Assembly (NCBI GenBank): GCA_003225175.1 | Contig: QIBA01000036.1 | Span: 107,919 to 171,918, forward strand | Direction of reading: 5' to 3' | From: Acidobacteriota bacterium | GTDB taxonomy: Bacteria > Acidobacteriota > Terriglobia > Terriglobales > Acidobacteriaceae | DNA: 64,000 nt | Part shown: piece by piece, positions 1-9,465 of the stretch | Layout: each line of letters starts with the position of its first letter | Numbering within the stretch: position 1 is the stretch's first letter | Made by a program: the position numbers and the translations under genes | Notes under the pieces: model-generated | Told to the model about the DNA's origin: nothing | The model's input: only the letters and a program-made list of their open reading frames with translations | Databases searched by the model: none

Positions 1-1
1 C

Positions 2-331
2 GGAGCCGATCACATCGTGACGTGGGCATGGTACGTGGCGGCAATGGTGATTGGACGTGCGCTCGTTCGGAGAGTCGAACCTCTGCGCGTGGTTGGCGCC
101 TCTCTTGCTTCTGCAATTTCGTTCTTCCTGGTCAGCAACTTCGCTACATGGCTCTTCCAGAACATGTATCCGAAGACACTTGCGGGGCTGGTACAGTGCT
201 ACACGCTGGCGATTCCATTCTTCCGAGGAACGTTTGCCTCTGACCTGATCTACACACCGATTTTGTTCAGCGTGCCGTATGCGTTGTCGTTGCTCGAAAA
301 GAAAGCGGCAGAATCGCGGGTTCGGAGCTAA
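2..331 (+). CDS. Integral membrane protein, DUF6580-like (5' end outside window)
   Basis: The frame is open from the first bases, so the gene starts upstream and only its C-terminal ~109 residues are seen. Three hydrophobic stretches are visible (around WAWYVAAMVIGRAL, SAISFFLVSNFATWLF and the end). The conserved-looking segment MYPKTLAGLVQCYTLAIPFF followed by DLIYTPILF resembles the end of small ECF-like membrane proteins annotated DUF6580. It ends with a short basic tail. It converges on valS, 46 bp away. The function is unknown; the family match is from memory and moderately sure. Confidence 0.6.
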   Translation, partial: GADHIVTWAWYVAAMVIGRALVRRVEPLRVVGASLASAISFFLVSNFATWLFQNMYPKTLAGLVQCYTLAIPFFRGTFASDLIYTPILFSVPYALSLLEKKAAESRVRS

Positions 332-377
332 GCCCCGGAGTTCGATAGCCTCAATTCTTCAGGACGAAGGTAGACCC

Positions 378-3182
378 TTATCCGTGTGTTCCGTTAGGTC
401 CGCTCGCCGGACTCTTTTCCAGTTCTTGCAGCGCCACCCTCGTTTTGGGAACGAGTTGCTCCAGTTCGGCGTGGCGCCTGCGCAAGCCCTCGATAACGGT
501 AGCTGGCGCCTTGGCGAGGAAGCCTTGGTTGCTTAACTGGCGCTCTGTGTTGCCGCGTTCCGACTCAAGTTTTTCCAGTTCTTTGGAAAGACGGTTGCGC
601 TCAGCGGCGATATCGATCTTCCGTTCATAGACAACAAGCACCTCAAAGGCGTTGGTCGTTTGCACACCTGGCACCTTCGCCATGCTCTCAGGGCTGAATT
701 CGATATGATCCACGTCAGCGCCTTGTCCGATCAAATTCCGATTCGAATCGATCAGCGCTCGAGTCGAAGCTTCCGTAAAGATGCGCACAGTGATCTTTTC
801 TTTTGGCGCAACCTTCAGTTCTGCCCGCCGGTTGCGAATGCCCTCGATGAGCCGCTTAATGATCTCCATCTGATCGATAGTCGCGACGTCTGCCTTGCCG
901 AGTTCGGCGCCAAGCGGGAAACGTGTAAGTGCAATGGACTTTGCTGGTGCCTTTTGTTGCCACAGCGCATGCCAGATTTCCTCAGTAATGAATGGCATGA
1001 ATGGTGACAGCAGCCGCAGCGAACCCTCAAACATCCTGACTAGCTGATTGAGCGCAGCTTGTGCTTGCGCCCGAGCGCCGCCAGAGAAATGCGAGCGCAG
1101 CTTTACGGCCTCAATGTACCAGGCGCATAGGTCGCCCCAGAAGAACTGGTAGACCATATTCGCGGCTTCGTCAAAGCGATAGTGGCCGAGAGCGGCATTC
1201 ATGTCCTGAGTCGTCTGCTGAAAACGCGCTTCGATCCAGCGATCCACGAGCGGAGCTGAGCTATCCAGTTTGTACGCGCCGCTCACAAGCCACGAGAGTT
1301 CCTCCTGCTTCCATGCTCCCGCCTCGGTTGCCTTGTCGATGTTCATGAACATGAAGCGGGCAGCGTTCCAAATCTTATTCGCAAAATTGCGATAGCCTTC
1401 AATGCGGCTCTCGTTGAAGGCAATGTCCGTACCGGGCGATGCCATGGAGGCGAGCGTGAAACGTACGGCATCGGTGCCGTACTTGTTCGTGATGTCGATG
1501 GGATCGACCACGTTTCCTTTCGTCTTCGACATCTTCTGGCGATCTGCATCGCGCACCAGCGCATGGATGTACACCTCCCGAAACGGAACTGCCTCGGAAG
1601 CGGGACGGTTGCTGCCATCGCCCATCGGCATATCTTGCATGAAGTGGCAGCCCATCATAATCATCCGCGCTACCCAGAAGAACAGGATGTCGAAGCCGGT
1701 AACCAGCTGCGCCGTCGGGTAGAACACATCGAGATCGCGCGTGTGCTCGGGCCAGCCGAGCGAGGTAAACGGAAGCAGCGCCGACGAGAACCAGGTGTCC
1801 AGAACGTCGGTTTCCTGCTCAACGGCAAAGCCACAGGCGGGGCACTTGAATGGATCTTCGCGACCCACAATGGGCTGAGAGTTCAAGTCGCTCTTCGAAT
1901 GCGCGCATCCGTTATTCGTGCAGTACCAGGCTGGAATGCGATGTCCCCACCAGAGCTGGCGCGAGATGCACCAGTCGTAGATCTTATTCATCCAGTTCAA
2001 GTAGACGGTCTTGTAATTCTCCGGCGTGAAGCAAATGTGACCATTCATGACCGCGGCGATCGCCCTGTCTGCCAGCGGCTGAATCTTGACGAACCACTGC
2101 ATCGAGAGGCTGGGCTCGACAACATCCATGCTGCGGCTGCACTTGCCGATCGAGAGCACGTGATCCTTGGCGTTCACCAGGAATCCTTGGATCTCAAGAT
2201 CAGCGAGCACTCGCTTGCGCGCTTCGTAGCGATCGAGCCCGGCATAGGTGGCACCGTTCTGGTTGATGCGCGCGAGCTCGTCCATGATCTTCAACATCGG
2301 CAGGTTGTGTCGTTTGCCGATCACGAAGTCGTTCGGATCATGCGCAGGCGTCACCTTCACCGCACCTGTCCCGAATTCGGGATTCGCGAGTTCATCGGCA
2401 ATAATCGGGATCTCGCGATTGATCAGCGGAAGCCGCAACTTCTTGCCAATCAACTCGCGGTATCGCTCATCATTTGGACTCACGGCCACGGCAACATCGC
2501 CTAACATCGTTTCAGGACGCGTGGTAGCGATGTGAATCGAGCCACTGCCGTCAGCCAACGGATAACGAATTTCGTAGAGCTTGCCCTGCTGCTCCTCGTG
2601 AACCACTTCCAGGTCGGAGATCGCAGTCAGGCATCGCGGGCACCAGTTCACGATGTACTCACCGCGATAAATAAGTCCCTGTTCCCAAAGACGCACGAAA
2701 ACCTCGCGCACGGCACGGTTGAGGTTTTCGTTCATGGTGAAGTACTCGCGCGACCAGTCAACAGAATCGCCGAGCCTCTTCATCTGCTTGAGAATGTTGC
2801 CGCCGTAGAGGCGACGCCACTCCCACACGCGTTCGACGAACTTCTCACGTCCAAGGTCGGCGCGTTTTGTCCCTTCGCTTGCGAGCTGTCGCTCAACCAG
2901 CATCTGCGTCGCAATGCCGGCGTGGTCTGTACCGGGAATCCAGAGCGTGATTTCACCACGCATTCGCCGCCAACGCACAAGAATGTCCGACTCGGTGTGC
3001 TCGAACATGTGCCCCATGTGCAGATTGCCGGTCACGTTTGGCGGAGGCAGCAGAATCGTGAACGCCGCTGGTGCGTCCTTGGACGGAGTCTCAACGTGAA
3101 AAAGCCTCTCGTTCACCCAGTACTCGGCCCAGCGCGGCTCGATGGCGCTTGGGTCATAGGTTTTTGGAAGCTCGTGGGGCAT
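378..3182 (-). CDS. valS: Valine--tRNA ligase
   Basis: Class I aminoacyl-tRNA synthetase charging tRNA-Val, 934 residues, normal family length. The HIGH-type motif is seen as PPNVTGNLHMGH near residue 50 and the KMSKS loop as KMSKTKGNVVDP. The CP1 editing domain lies between them, the anticodon-binding domain follows, and the C-terminus ends in the Val-specific coiled coil (ERNRLSKELEKLESERGN). The frame is open 78 codons further upstream, but that stretch runs into the end of the neighbouring kinase gene and has no family similarity. The ATG at 3182, giving MPHELPKTYDPSAIEPRW, is the right start. Confidence 0.96.
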   Translation of the reverse strand: MPHELPKTYDPSAIEPRWAEYWVNERLFHVETPSKDAPAAFTILLPPPNVTGNLHMGHMFEHTESDILVRWRRMRGEITLWIPGTDHAGIATQMLVERQLASEGTKRADLGREKFVERVWEWRRLYGGNILKQMKRLGDSVDWSREYFTMNENLNRAVREVFVRLWEQGLIYRGEYIVNWCPRCLTAISDLEVVHEEQQGKLYEIRYPLADGSGSIHIATTRPETMLGDVAVAVSPNDERYRELIGKKLRLPLINREIPIIADELANPEFGTGAVKVTPAHDPNDFVIGKRHNLPMLKIMDELARINQNGATYAGLDRYEARKRVLADLEIQGFLVNAKDHVLSIGKCSRSMDVVEPSLSMQWFVKIQPLADRAIAAVMNGHICFTPENYKTVYLNWMNKIYDWCISRQLWWGHRIPAWYCTNNGCAHSKSDLNSQPIVGREDPFKCPACGFAVEQETDVLDTWFSSALLPFTSLGWPEHTRDLDVFYPTAQLVTGFDILFFWVARMIMMGCHFMQDMPMGDGSNRPASEAVPFREVYIHALVRDADRQKMSKTKGNVVDPIDITNKYGTDAVRFTLASMASPGTDIAFNESRIEGYRNFANKIWNAARFMFMNIDKATEAGAWKQEELSWLVSGAYKLDSSAPLVDRWIEARFQQTTQDMNAALGHYRFDEAANMVYQFFWGDLCAWYIEAVKLRSHFSGGARAQAQAALNQLVRMFEGSLRLLSPFMPFITEEIWHALWQQKAPAKSIALTRFPLGAELGKADVATIDQMEIIKRLIEGIRNRRAELKVAPKEKITVRIFTEASTRALIDSNRNLIGQGADVDHIEFSPESMAKVPGVQTTNAFEVLVVYERKIDIAAERNRLSKELEKLESERGNTERQLSNQGFLAKAPATVIEGLRRRHAELEQLVPKTRVALQELEKSPASGPNGTHG

Positions 3183-3357
3183 GACGGCAGTACCTAAACC
3201 ATAACACGCAAGAAACAGGAGATCGGCCTTCGGCCCGGACTCAGCAGGGTTCTTTGCGGGAACCAAATGTCTGTAGAGGACTGCTTGAACGAATATCAGC
3301 GATAATTCCCATGCCATTCCATACCCGAAAGTCGACCGCCGAGAGCCGAGTGCCCCC

Positions 3358-6099
3358 TTACTCGAACAACTCTTCCTTCCACAACTTCTGCCCCGCAAGC
3401 GCGGTATAAAACGCAATCAACGCCAAAGCCGTCGCACTGGCGTAAACGAAGATCGTCGAGCCGATAAACCAGTTGGAGAAGTTGGCGGTCATGGGCGCGT
3501 TCAGCAGGAAATCGGTTAGGAAGAGGGCTGCGGCTAAACTGACCAGACCGAAGCGCACTAGTGCGATTGCAGCAAGCGAATAAATGATGAGGAAGACGAT
3601 CAACGCTACCCAAAAATACTCTTCGCGCAGAGATTGCATGATGCTGAAGAGAACTACGAACGCTCCCGCCGCGAGCCACTCATTCCGAAGAACGAGGCGC
3701 AGCAGGAAGATCAGGAAAAAGAAGAGCAGTGTTGTGCGGATGTCCGCGGGAACGAGGAGCAGCCCTGCGCCCAACGTACGGCGAACACCCAACAGAAACT
3801 CAGCGTCCCCGATGTGCGGGACCGCACCGATACGAATCAAGTAGGCGATGAATAACTGGATCACGATCACCCAGAAAGTTCCCAGCACGAATCCGAAGAG
3901 AACATCGCGTCCTACCAGCGGATCGCGCCAACGGCCCAGAAGCAGCCTGCTCCAGGAGATGATGCTATGGGGCCAACGGCGGCGGACATATGGCTCCAAT
4001 GCGAGATACACGAGCGCAACCATCACGCCCCAGAAAAGAGATGTGCTGATCGCAATCACGATGCCGCCGAAGGTGGAGATGCTCATTGTGAAATGCGCTC
4101 GAAAAATCCACAGCGCCATTTGCACCGCGAAGACAAACAACACAAGGCGGAGCGCACCCCGAGGATCGGTTCTCCTTACCTGGTAGTTGCGGTAAGCGAA
4201 GAAGATCGCTCCCAACATCACCGTGCAGGCGACAATAACCAGAATAATGGCACCGGCCTGTTGTGCCTTCGTGCTCTGGTCTGGATTCTGGCGCCATGCC
4301 GGCGTCCACGGTCCGAAGAGCGAAAACGATACCGGCTTCCCATGCAGAGCGGCAGCTTCCAGTCGCAGTGGACGCGTGCTGCCCGGCCAGGTTCCGGTCC
4401 AGGCAGCCCTGGTATCCGAGCTTGCGAGAGAGTTCCAAATTGGCTGGGAGGATATGAGCGCTTTAGGATCGAGCCCAGCCGCGGCAAACAGCGGACTCCA
4501 ATCCACTGGCTTTATTCCTTCCGGTCTGTCTTCCCGCTGCGGAGGAATGCTTTCGAATGAAATCAGTCTGCCGTCCAGATCGAGAATGATCGAGACCATG
4601 CCTGGGGCCGTGAACGGCGGATCGTTTTCCGTAACGATTCCAGGAGTCAGAGAACTCTCTCTGTAATCCGTTGCAACCATAAGCTGAGGACTGCTGCGGT
4701 ACCAGAACCGCAGGATTGGAGGGCTCTTTTTCAGCAGGTCATCCCAATTGGGAACTGGCTTGTCGTTTTGCTTCGCATATTGCTCATATTGATCGTCATT
4801 GTCGAATCCGTAGGCGGTATCCGCCGGTGGAGTCGTGTAGCCGGCACTGGCAGCGATCTCCTGTGCACGATGCGTGAGCACTTCGGGGGATTGCTCGGTT
4901 CGCATCTTGTCGTAAATGCTTATGCGAACACCCAGAAAGTAGCTGAGAATCACTCCAAATAGCAGTACAGCGAGACAGGTCACGGCAATCCGCGGTGCGA
5001 GTCCTTCGACTTCACCTGCGGCGGCCACCATCTGCGGCGACGGTGTTTCGCCTGCGGCAAGCGCAGCAGCGAGTGGATCGCCGCCGGGTAGCGCGGCTGC
5101 AACGCTCAACACGGTAACCGGACGCATTGCGGGCTCGGGCTCGAGACAGCGCAATATGACGCGCTCTACGCCCGGGTCGAGATCGCGCACCAGACTTGAC
5201 GGGCTTGCTGGTGTTGGAGTCTCGCTTCGCGTGCGAACAATTTCCGCGAGCGTGTCTGCTTGAAACGCGCGTTTACCCGTGAAGATTTCGTAGAGCACTA
5301 GCCCTAGTGAATAGATGTCGCTCTTGAGCGTGACTTCCTTACCCGCGAGTTGCTCCGGAGCCATGTATGCCGGAGTTCCATGACGGACCTGGTGCTCGGT
5401 GATGAGTTCGGCAAATTCAGCCAGCCCAAAATCCATGATCGCAACTTCGCCCTGGCTGTTGAGCATAATGTTGGCAGGCTTCAGGTCGCGATGGAGGACA
5501 CCTTTGTCGTGCGCAGCGGCCAGACCGGCGCAGAGCTTGCGCGCAATTTCCAGAGCCTTATCACCAGGCAGGCGTCCGATACGGCGGAGCAGCGAACCAA
5601 GATCCTCGCCATCGACGTACTCCATTGACAGGAAGGTGAGTCCGTCTGCTTCACATATATCGTAAATGCGGCAGACATTCGGATGCGAGATGCGGCGAGC
5701 GATCCGCACTTCGTTGCGAAAGCGTTCCAGCGACGCGGGATCATTCGTGACAGCTTCGGGAAGGAATTTCAAAGCAACCGGCTGAGCGAGTGTCAGATCA
5801 TCGGCACGGTAGACCTCGCCCATACCTCCGCGGCCAAGCAACGCGATGATGCGATAACGGGAGGTGAGCAGCGTTCCCGGCAAGAAGCGGCCCTGTGAAA
5901 TCGAACTGCTCGATGAAGAGGAGCGAGGCGTGCTCCGGCTTATCTGCTTTGCATTGCCAAATGAAGCCGGAGTGGAAGTAGCCGTGGCCAACGGGTCGGA
6001 ACTTGGCGATTGCGCCGTGCCACACGAGGGGCAGAACCTTGCGCCAGAGTTGATCTCCGTGCCGCACGAGGAGCAGTAGATGGAGGAGACTTTAGCCAC
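3358..6099 (-). CDS. Ser/Thr protein kinase with N-terminal zinc ribbon and polytopic membrane tail
   Basis: 913 residues. Residues 1-30 hold a zinc ribbon (CSSCGT...CPSCGT), followed by a Ser-rich linker. A Hanks-type kinase domain spans about 81-345 with glycine loop LLGRGGMGEVY, catalytic HRDLKPANIML, DFG motif DFGLAE and APE-type MAPEQLAG; it looks active. A transmembrane helix near 375-395 leads to an extracytoplasmic segment of about 230 residues. The last ~270 residues are several membrane helices. The C-terminal sensor is not recognised. The likely role is membrane-linked signalling with a cytoplasmic kinase head. valS lies 175 bp downstream. Confidence 0.88.
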   Translation of the reverse strand: MAKVSSIYCSSCGTEINSGARFCPSCGTAQSPSSDPLATATSTPASFGNAKQISRSTPRSSSSSSSISQGRFLPGTLLTSRYRIIALLGRGGMGEVYRADDLTLAQPVALKFLPEAVTNDPASLERFRNEVRIARRISHPNVCRIYDICEADGLTFLSMEYVDGEDLGSLLRRIGRLPGDKALEIARKLCAGLAAAHDKGVLHRDLKPANIMLNSQGEVAIMDFGLAEFAELITEHQVRHGTPAYMAPEQLAGKEVTLKSDIYSLGLVLYEIFTGKRAFQADTLAEIVRTRSETPTPASPSSLVRDLDPGVERVILRCLEPEPAMRPVTVLSVAAALPGGDPLAAALAAGETPSPQMVAAAGEVEGLAPRIAVTCLAVLLFGVILSYFLGVRISIYDKMRTEQSPEVLTHRAQEIAASAGYTTPPADTAYGFDNDDQYEQYAKQNDKPVPNWDDLLKKSPPILRFWYRSSPQLMVATDYRESSLTPGIVTENDPPFTAPGMVSIILDLDGRLISFESIPPQREDRPEGIKPVDWSPLFAAAGLDPKALISSQPIWNSLASSDTRAAWTGTWPGSTRPLRLEAAALHGKPVSFSLFGPWTPAWRQNPDQSTKAQQAGAIILVIVACTVMLGAIFFAYRNYQVRRTDPRGALRLVLFVFAVQMALWIFRAHFTMSISTFGGIVIAISTSLFWGVMVALVYLALEPYVRRRWPHSIISWSRLLLGRWRDPLVGRDVLFGFVLGTFWVIVIQLFIAYLIRIGAVPHIGDAEFLLGVRRTLGAGLLLVPADIRTTLLFFFLIFLLRLVLRNEWLAAGAFVVLFSIMQSLREEYFWVALIVFLIIYSLAAIALVRFGLVSLAAALFLTDFLLNAPMTANFSNWFIGSTIFVYASATALALIAFYTALAGQKLWKEELFE

Positions 6100-6157
6100 G
6101 CAATCAGCGACACAACGTCGCCATCATATTAGGCGTAACCGGGGCTTATCGCTACGG

Positions 6158-6352
6158 CTAGGCTCCAGCAGCCCTGGCTCTCGCATTATCAGGCTGCGGT
6201 TCCCGGAAAGGAATGATCCTGGCCTGATTCATCTGATGCATCGCGCCGGCGATCTCCGGCGTGTCCGATTTTCCGGCAAACTTGCCGAAAAAGTACGTGA
6301 AAAGAATCAAGGCGCAGAGAAAGGGAAAGACGGTGATGGCGACGAGAAGCAT
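6158..6352 (-). CDS. Small single-pass membrane protein
   Basis: 64 residues. One N-terminal hydrophobic helix (ITVFPFLCALILFTYFFGKF) is followed by a polar tail with ARIIPFREPQ. A GGGAGG sequence sits about 12 nt before the ATG. It lies 58 bp upstream of the kinase gene on the same strand, so the two may be co-transcribed. No family is recognised. The clean membrane helix and ribosome-binding site argue for a real gene. Confidence 0.55.
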   Translation of the reverse strand: MLLVAITVFPFLCALILFTYFFGKFAGKSDTPEIAGAMHQMNQARIIPFREPQPDNARARAAGA

Positions 6353-6492
6353 AGCGGGGCAAGGCCTCCCGGGGAACGCCGAAGAGTATGTTACAAAACG
6401 AGGTTCTCTCGCAATGGGTGCACTTGCTTAGGGCATGAGACAATTTACGCCGAATGGCAGAATCGGATGAAGTTCCGTCACGGAATGTGGGT

Positions 6493-8517
6493 TTAGCGCT
6501 TGGTGAGATCGAGCTCTGCCATGATCTTCCAAATCAGGCCGGGAAGCTCGCGCTGCATGACTCTCTCGACGGCTGCAGCAACACGATTTGCATCTTTAGC
6601 CGAGTGCGCTTGCTCAACCTCGGATTCTCCAATGGGGGCGGCCTCACCAACGGCTGATTCGCCCAGGGTAGCCTTAAGTGCACGAGCCAGTTCCGTTTCA
6701 GCTTCGTGATTGGAATGCGAAGGCACAACTACCGGCGCGGAAGCAGCGGCGGCTGTGGCCATCGCCATCGGCACGACCTCGGCTGTTTCAAGCGTCTCCG
6801 AAGGCGCAGGGTGTTGGCTGGCGATCGCAGTCAATTCAGGAGCATGCGCATCGACGGCCGCTGCAGCCTCCTCGATAGCCTTTTCGTATTGAGACTCGCT
6901 GATGGCGGAAGCCATTGCAGACGCAGGAAACTCGACTACATTCGAGGCTACAACTTCAGCCGAGGCCACGACTTCAGCTGGCGCTTCTACTGCTGGCGTA
7001 GGCTCGGGAAGGGCAAGGTCCGTCGATCCAATCGGAGCCGTGGCGAAGAACGGCTCGTCTTCTTCCTCAAGCGAGCCGGCCTGCATCGGGACCGGCAACT
7101 CTGGAATGAATTCCACGTGCGTTTCAGCGGGAATTGGCAGATCGGTTCCGGGCGCGGCATGCAGACCCGGCGGCGTATTAGTCAACGGAGTTGGCAGCGG
7201 CAGATCCGCTGATCGCTGCTCGTAGCTCGACATCGCTGCCTGTAGGCGCGCCTCGAAGTCGTCGATCGGTGCGGTGGCGGCTCCGGCTGGAATCGTCAGA
7301 TCCGCTACCGGAGCATCAGCGGTTCCGAACTGCGTCGGAAAATCCATAGTGGCACGATGCGGATCGGTGACCAGCGCCGGATCCTTCAGGATAATTGTCG
7401 GAGTCTCGGCGCTCTGCATCGTTTCGAGTGCGCTCTCCCGTGGTATGGCAACATCGGGAACCGGAGGAGCAGAAGTCAGCTCCAAGCCCTCGACCAATGC
7501 GACCGGAGGCTGAGGCGCGCCAGGAAAACGGTGCGAAAGCAATTCGCCCGAAATGGGAATCGTAGGCGACGATTGTTCGATTCCAGGGAAGCCGGAACCC
7601 GGAGTAGGAGCCCTTTGCACTACGATCGTCTTTTCCGCGTCGAACTCAGCGGAAGGGCCTACAGCCGGACGCGCTGTAACAGCAGTATCGGCATCTTCAG
7701 CCGATTGATCCAGATACTGAGCCATGTAAGACGGAATTTGTGGGGGCAGCGGTGCGCCAGCGTGCCTTTCAGGCAGCAGCTCGTTTCCCAAGAATGGCGT
7801 GCTTGCCTCTGCCTTGGCGAAATCCGCAGTCGCCGCAGGCTCAATTCGGAACTCTTCAGCGGCGAGAGCCGGCGTCCCGGCGGCGCTCAATTGTTCTGCT
7901 GGAATGTTCGCCGTGATCGGATCTTCTTTCTTGGGTTCTTCCTTCTTCGGCGTCGCTGTGTTGAGCAGAGCCGCGATCTGAGCGGCGTCGAGACGCATCG
8001 TCTGCTCGTACACTCGCTGCTCGCCCGCACCCGTCGCGATTGCAATCTTCTGGCTCTCTCTCCCGGTCTCATCTCTCGATCCCGGAGGAGCCGCGATCTT
8101 TATGGTCTTTGCGTAGGGACGTGGAGGTGGCTCATCCTGAGCCGCTTTGGCCTTCTGGGCAAAGCGTTCAACTGCGGCGGTGAGATCTGTGGCCTCGAAC
8201 GGCTTCACGATTACGCCGTCGGCTTTGACGCGAGCACCATCCTGCGGACTGTAGGGCTCCATGCGTCCGACGGTTAGCAGTACTGGAAGCTTGGCGGTCT
8301 CGATAGAATTGCGGAGCTTCTCGCAGAGCTCCAGGCCGCTGTAACCAGGCATAAAAACATCGAGCAGGACGAGTTCGGGTTTGACCTCCGCGATCTTCTT
8401 GGCGGCGGCTGCGCCGTTGCTGACAGTGACTACATCGTGGCCGGCTTCGCTCAGAATCTTCTTGCCCATGTTCTGGGCGGTGACACTGTCATCGGCGAGT
8501 AATATCTTGATACCCAC
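6493..8517 (-). CDS. Response regulator with long Pro/Ala/Glu-rich tail
   Basis: 674 residues from the GTG at 8517. Residues 1-125 are a receiver domain: acidic pair LLADDS, phospho-acceptor Asp in LVLLDVFMPGYSG, and conserved Lys in VIVKPFEA. About 480 residues of low-complexity Pro/Ala/Glu/Thr sequence follow, then a short helical end (VERVMQRELPGLIWKIMAEL). Such helical ends occur on other multi-domain regulators and may be a docking helix. The frame is open 22 codons further upstream, but AAAGGA lies 7-8 nt before the GTG and the fold begins at GIKILLADDS. There is no DNA-binding domain. Confidence 0.85.
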   Translation of the reverse strand: MGIKILLADDSVTAQNMGKKILSEAGHDVVTVSNGAAAAKKIAEVKPELVLLDVFMPGYSGLELCEKLRNSIETAKLPVLLTVGRMEPYSPQDGARVKADGVIVKPFEATDLTAAVERFAQKAKAAQDEPPPRPYAKTIKIAAPPGSRDETGRESQKIAIATGAGEQRVYEQTMRLDAAQIAALLNTATPKKEEPKKEDPITANIPAEQLSAAGTPALAAEEFRIEPAATADFAKAEASTPFLGNELLPERHAGAPLPPQIPSYMAQYLDQSAEDADTAVTARPAVGPSAEFDAEKTIVVQRAPTPGSGFPGIEQSSPTIPISGELLSHRFPGAPQPPVALVEGLELTSAPPVPDVAIPRESALETMQSAETPTIILKDPALVTDPHRATMDFPTQFGTADAPVADLTIPAGAATAPIDDFEARLQAAMSSYEQRSADLPLPTPLTNTPPGLHAAPGTDLPIPAETHVEFIPELPVPMQAGSLEEEDEPFFATAPIGSTDLALPEPTPAVEAPAEVVASAEVVASNVVEFPASAMASAISESQYEKAIEEAAAAVDAHAPELTAIASQHPAPSETLETAEVVPMAMATAAAASAPVVVPSHSNHEAETELARALKATLGESAVGEAAPIGESEVEQAHSAKDANRVAAAVERVMQRELPGLIWKIMAELDLTKR

Positions 8518-8733
8518 AAAAGCGTCCTTTGTACTAGTCGGGAAAACGTACGGGTGCTGTGGTGGAAAAGTACTGTGTCCCAAGCGCTAAGTCAATGAAA
8601 AGGGTACCTGAGTAGGTGGCGAGGGTTATCGCTTAGTTACCAACGGACTAGCCCGACTGGGATACCTCTAGACCGGCTGGCAAGAGCCGAGAACCGACCG
8701 CGCTCGACCGCTCCCCGGCTCGAATTGGACTTG

Positions 8734-9081
8734 CTAGGCCGCGTGCTTGACCGTAATCGAATGTTTGATCGTCTCGTAGACCGCCTCAGGAATGATGCGG
8801 CGGCCGACTAGATCTATTTTCGTGAGATATGGTCGGTTGTCGACAATACGGTTGGCGAGGACGTCCCCAATTCCACTAAGTTCCTTAAGTTCCAGCAAAG
8901 TGGCGGAATTTAGGTCGAGTAATCCGTCCACCGTTCGATGACGCAGGCGCATCTTGCGCGCTCGCCGCGGCTTCGGCTGCTCAATGATGCGCTCAGCTTT
9001 GTGCCGAGTTCCGGATTTTCGGTAATTGGCGAACGCGAGCAGCCCCAGCGCTCCCAATGCAAATGCCCATGCCTGCTTCAT
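8734..9081 (-). CDS. Membrane-anchored helix-hairpin-helix protein (ComEA/TIGR00426-like)
   Basis: 115 residues. A short N-terminal hydrophobic helix (AWAFALGALGLLAFANY) is followed by a basic linker. A helix-hairpin-helix domain covers residues ~53-110 with LDLNSATLLELKELSGIG and ANRIVDNRPY, the pattern of ComEA-type non-specific DNA binders. It could bind DNA at the membrane, but the domain is also common in proteins of unknown role. It stands alone between the response regulator and a 384-bp gap. Confidence 0.75.
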   Translation of the reverse strand: MKQAWAFALGALGLLAFANYRKSGTRHKAERIIEQPKPRRARKMRLRHRTVDGLLDLNSATLLELKELSGIGDVLANRIVDNRPYLTKIDLVGRRIIPEAVYETIKHSITVKHAA

Positions 9082-9465
9082 GGTTCCCCTCCATGGCGTG
9101 CGAATTTAATCGGATGAGACCGCAAAAAGTGAAGTTGTAAGAAGCCTTCGGAGCTGCTCAGCTTCTGAGCTGCTGAGCTGATCCTGCGTTTTCTGATCGT
9201 TCGTTCGCGTTATCATTGCAACGGCACAACCTGAAAGAACAGCGAAAATAACAGTGAATTTTTCCGGATCTCACCTGAACGTTATCGAATTCTGCCCAGA
9301 ATCCGCGAAACTCGATTTTGGGAGCAGTGAACAACAGTGAATTAGCAGTGAATTTCTTGCAGCAGCGCTTTGATTGTCTGCTGCCCTTTTGGTCAGTAGT
9401 CCGTGAAGCCGAATTCTTTGGGAGGACGTGAAGTGCTCTCAGAAGGAGCTCAGAAGATTAGCAAC
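9082..9465. other. Gene-free stretch with short degenerate repeats
   Basis: No coding frame is convincing. At 9151-9181 a short tandem and self-complementary block is built from GAGCTGCT-like units. Related GGAGCT/AGCTCAGAAG sequence recurs near 9440-9475 at the end of the hydrolase gene. AACAGTGAAT occurs at about 9248 and 9330, and AGCAGTGAAT nearby. It matches the hairpin style described in the findings for other intergenic gaps. Confidence 0.5.

Noticed and set aside
1563..2504. 313-codon plus-strand frame
   Set aside because: Shadow of valS.
3183..3416. N-terminal extension of valS (78 codons)
   Set aside because: It overlaps the end of the kinase gene, has no family similarity, and the ATG at 3182 gives the standard start.
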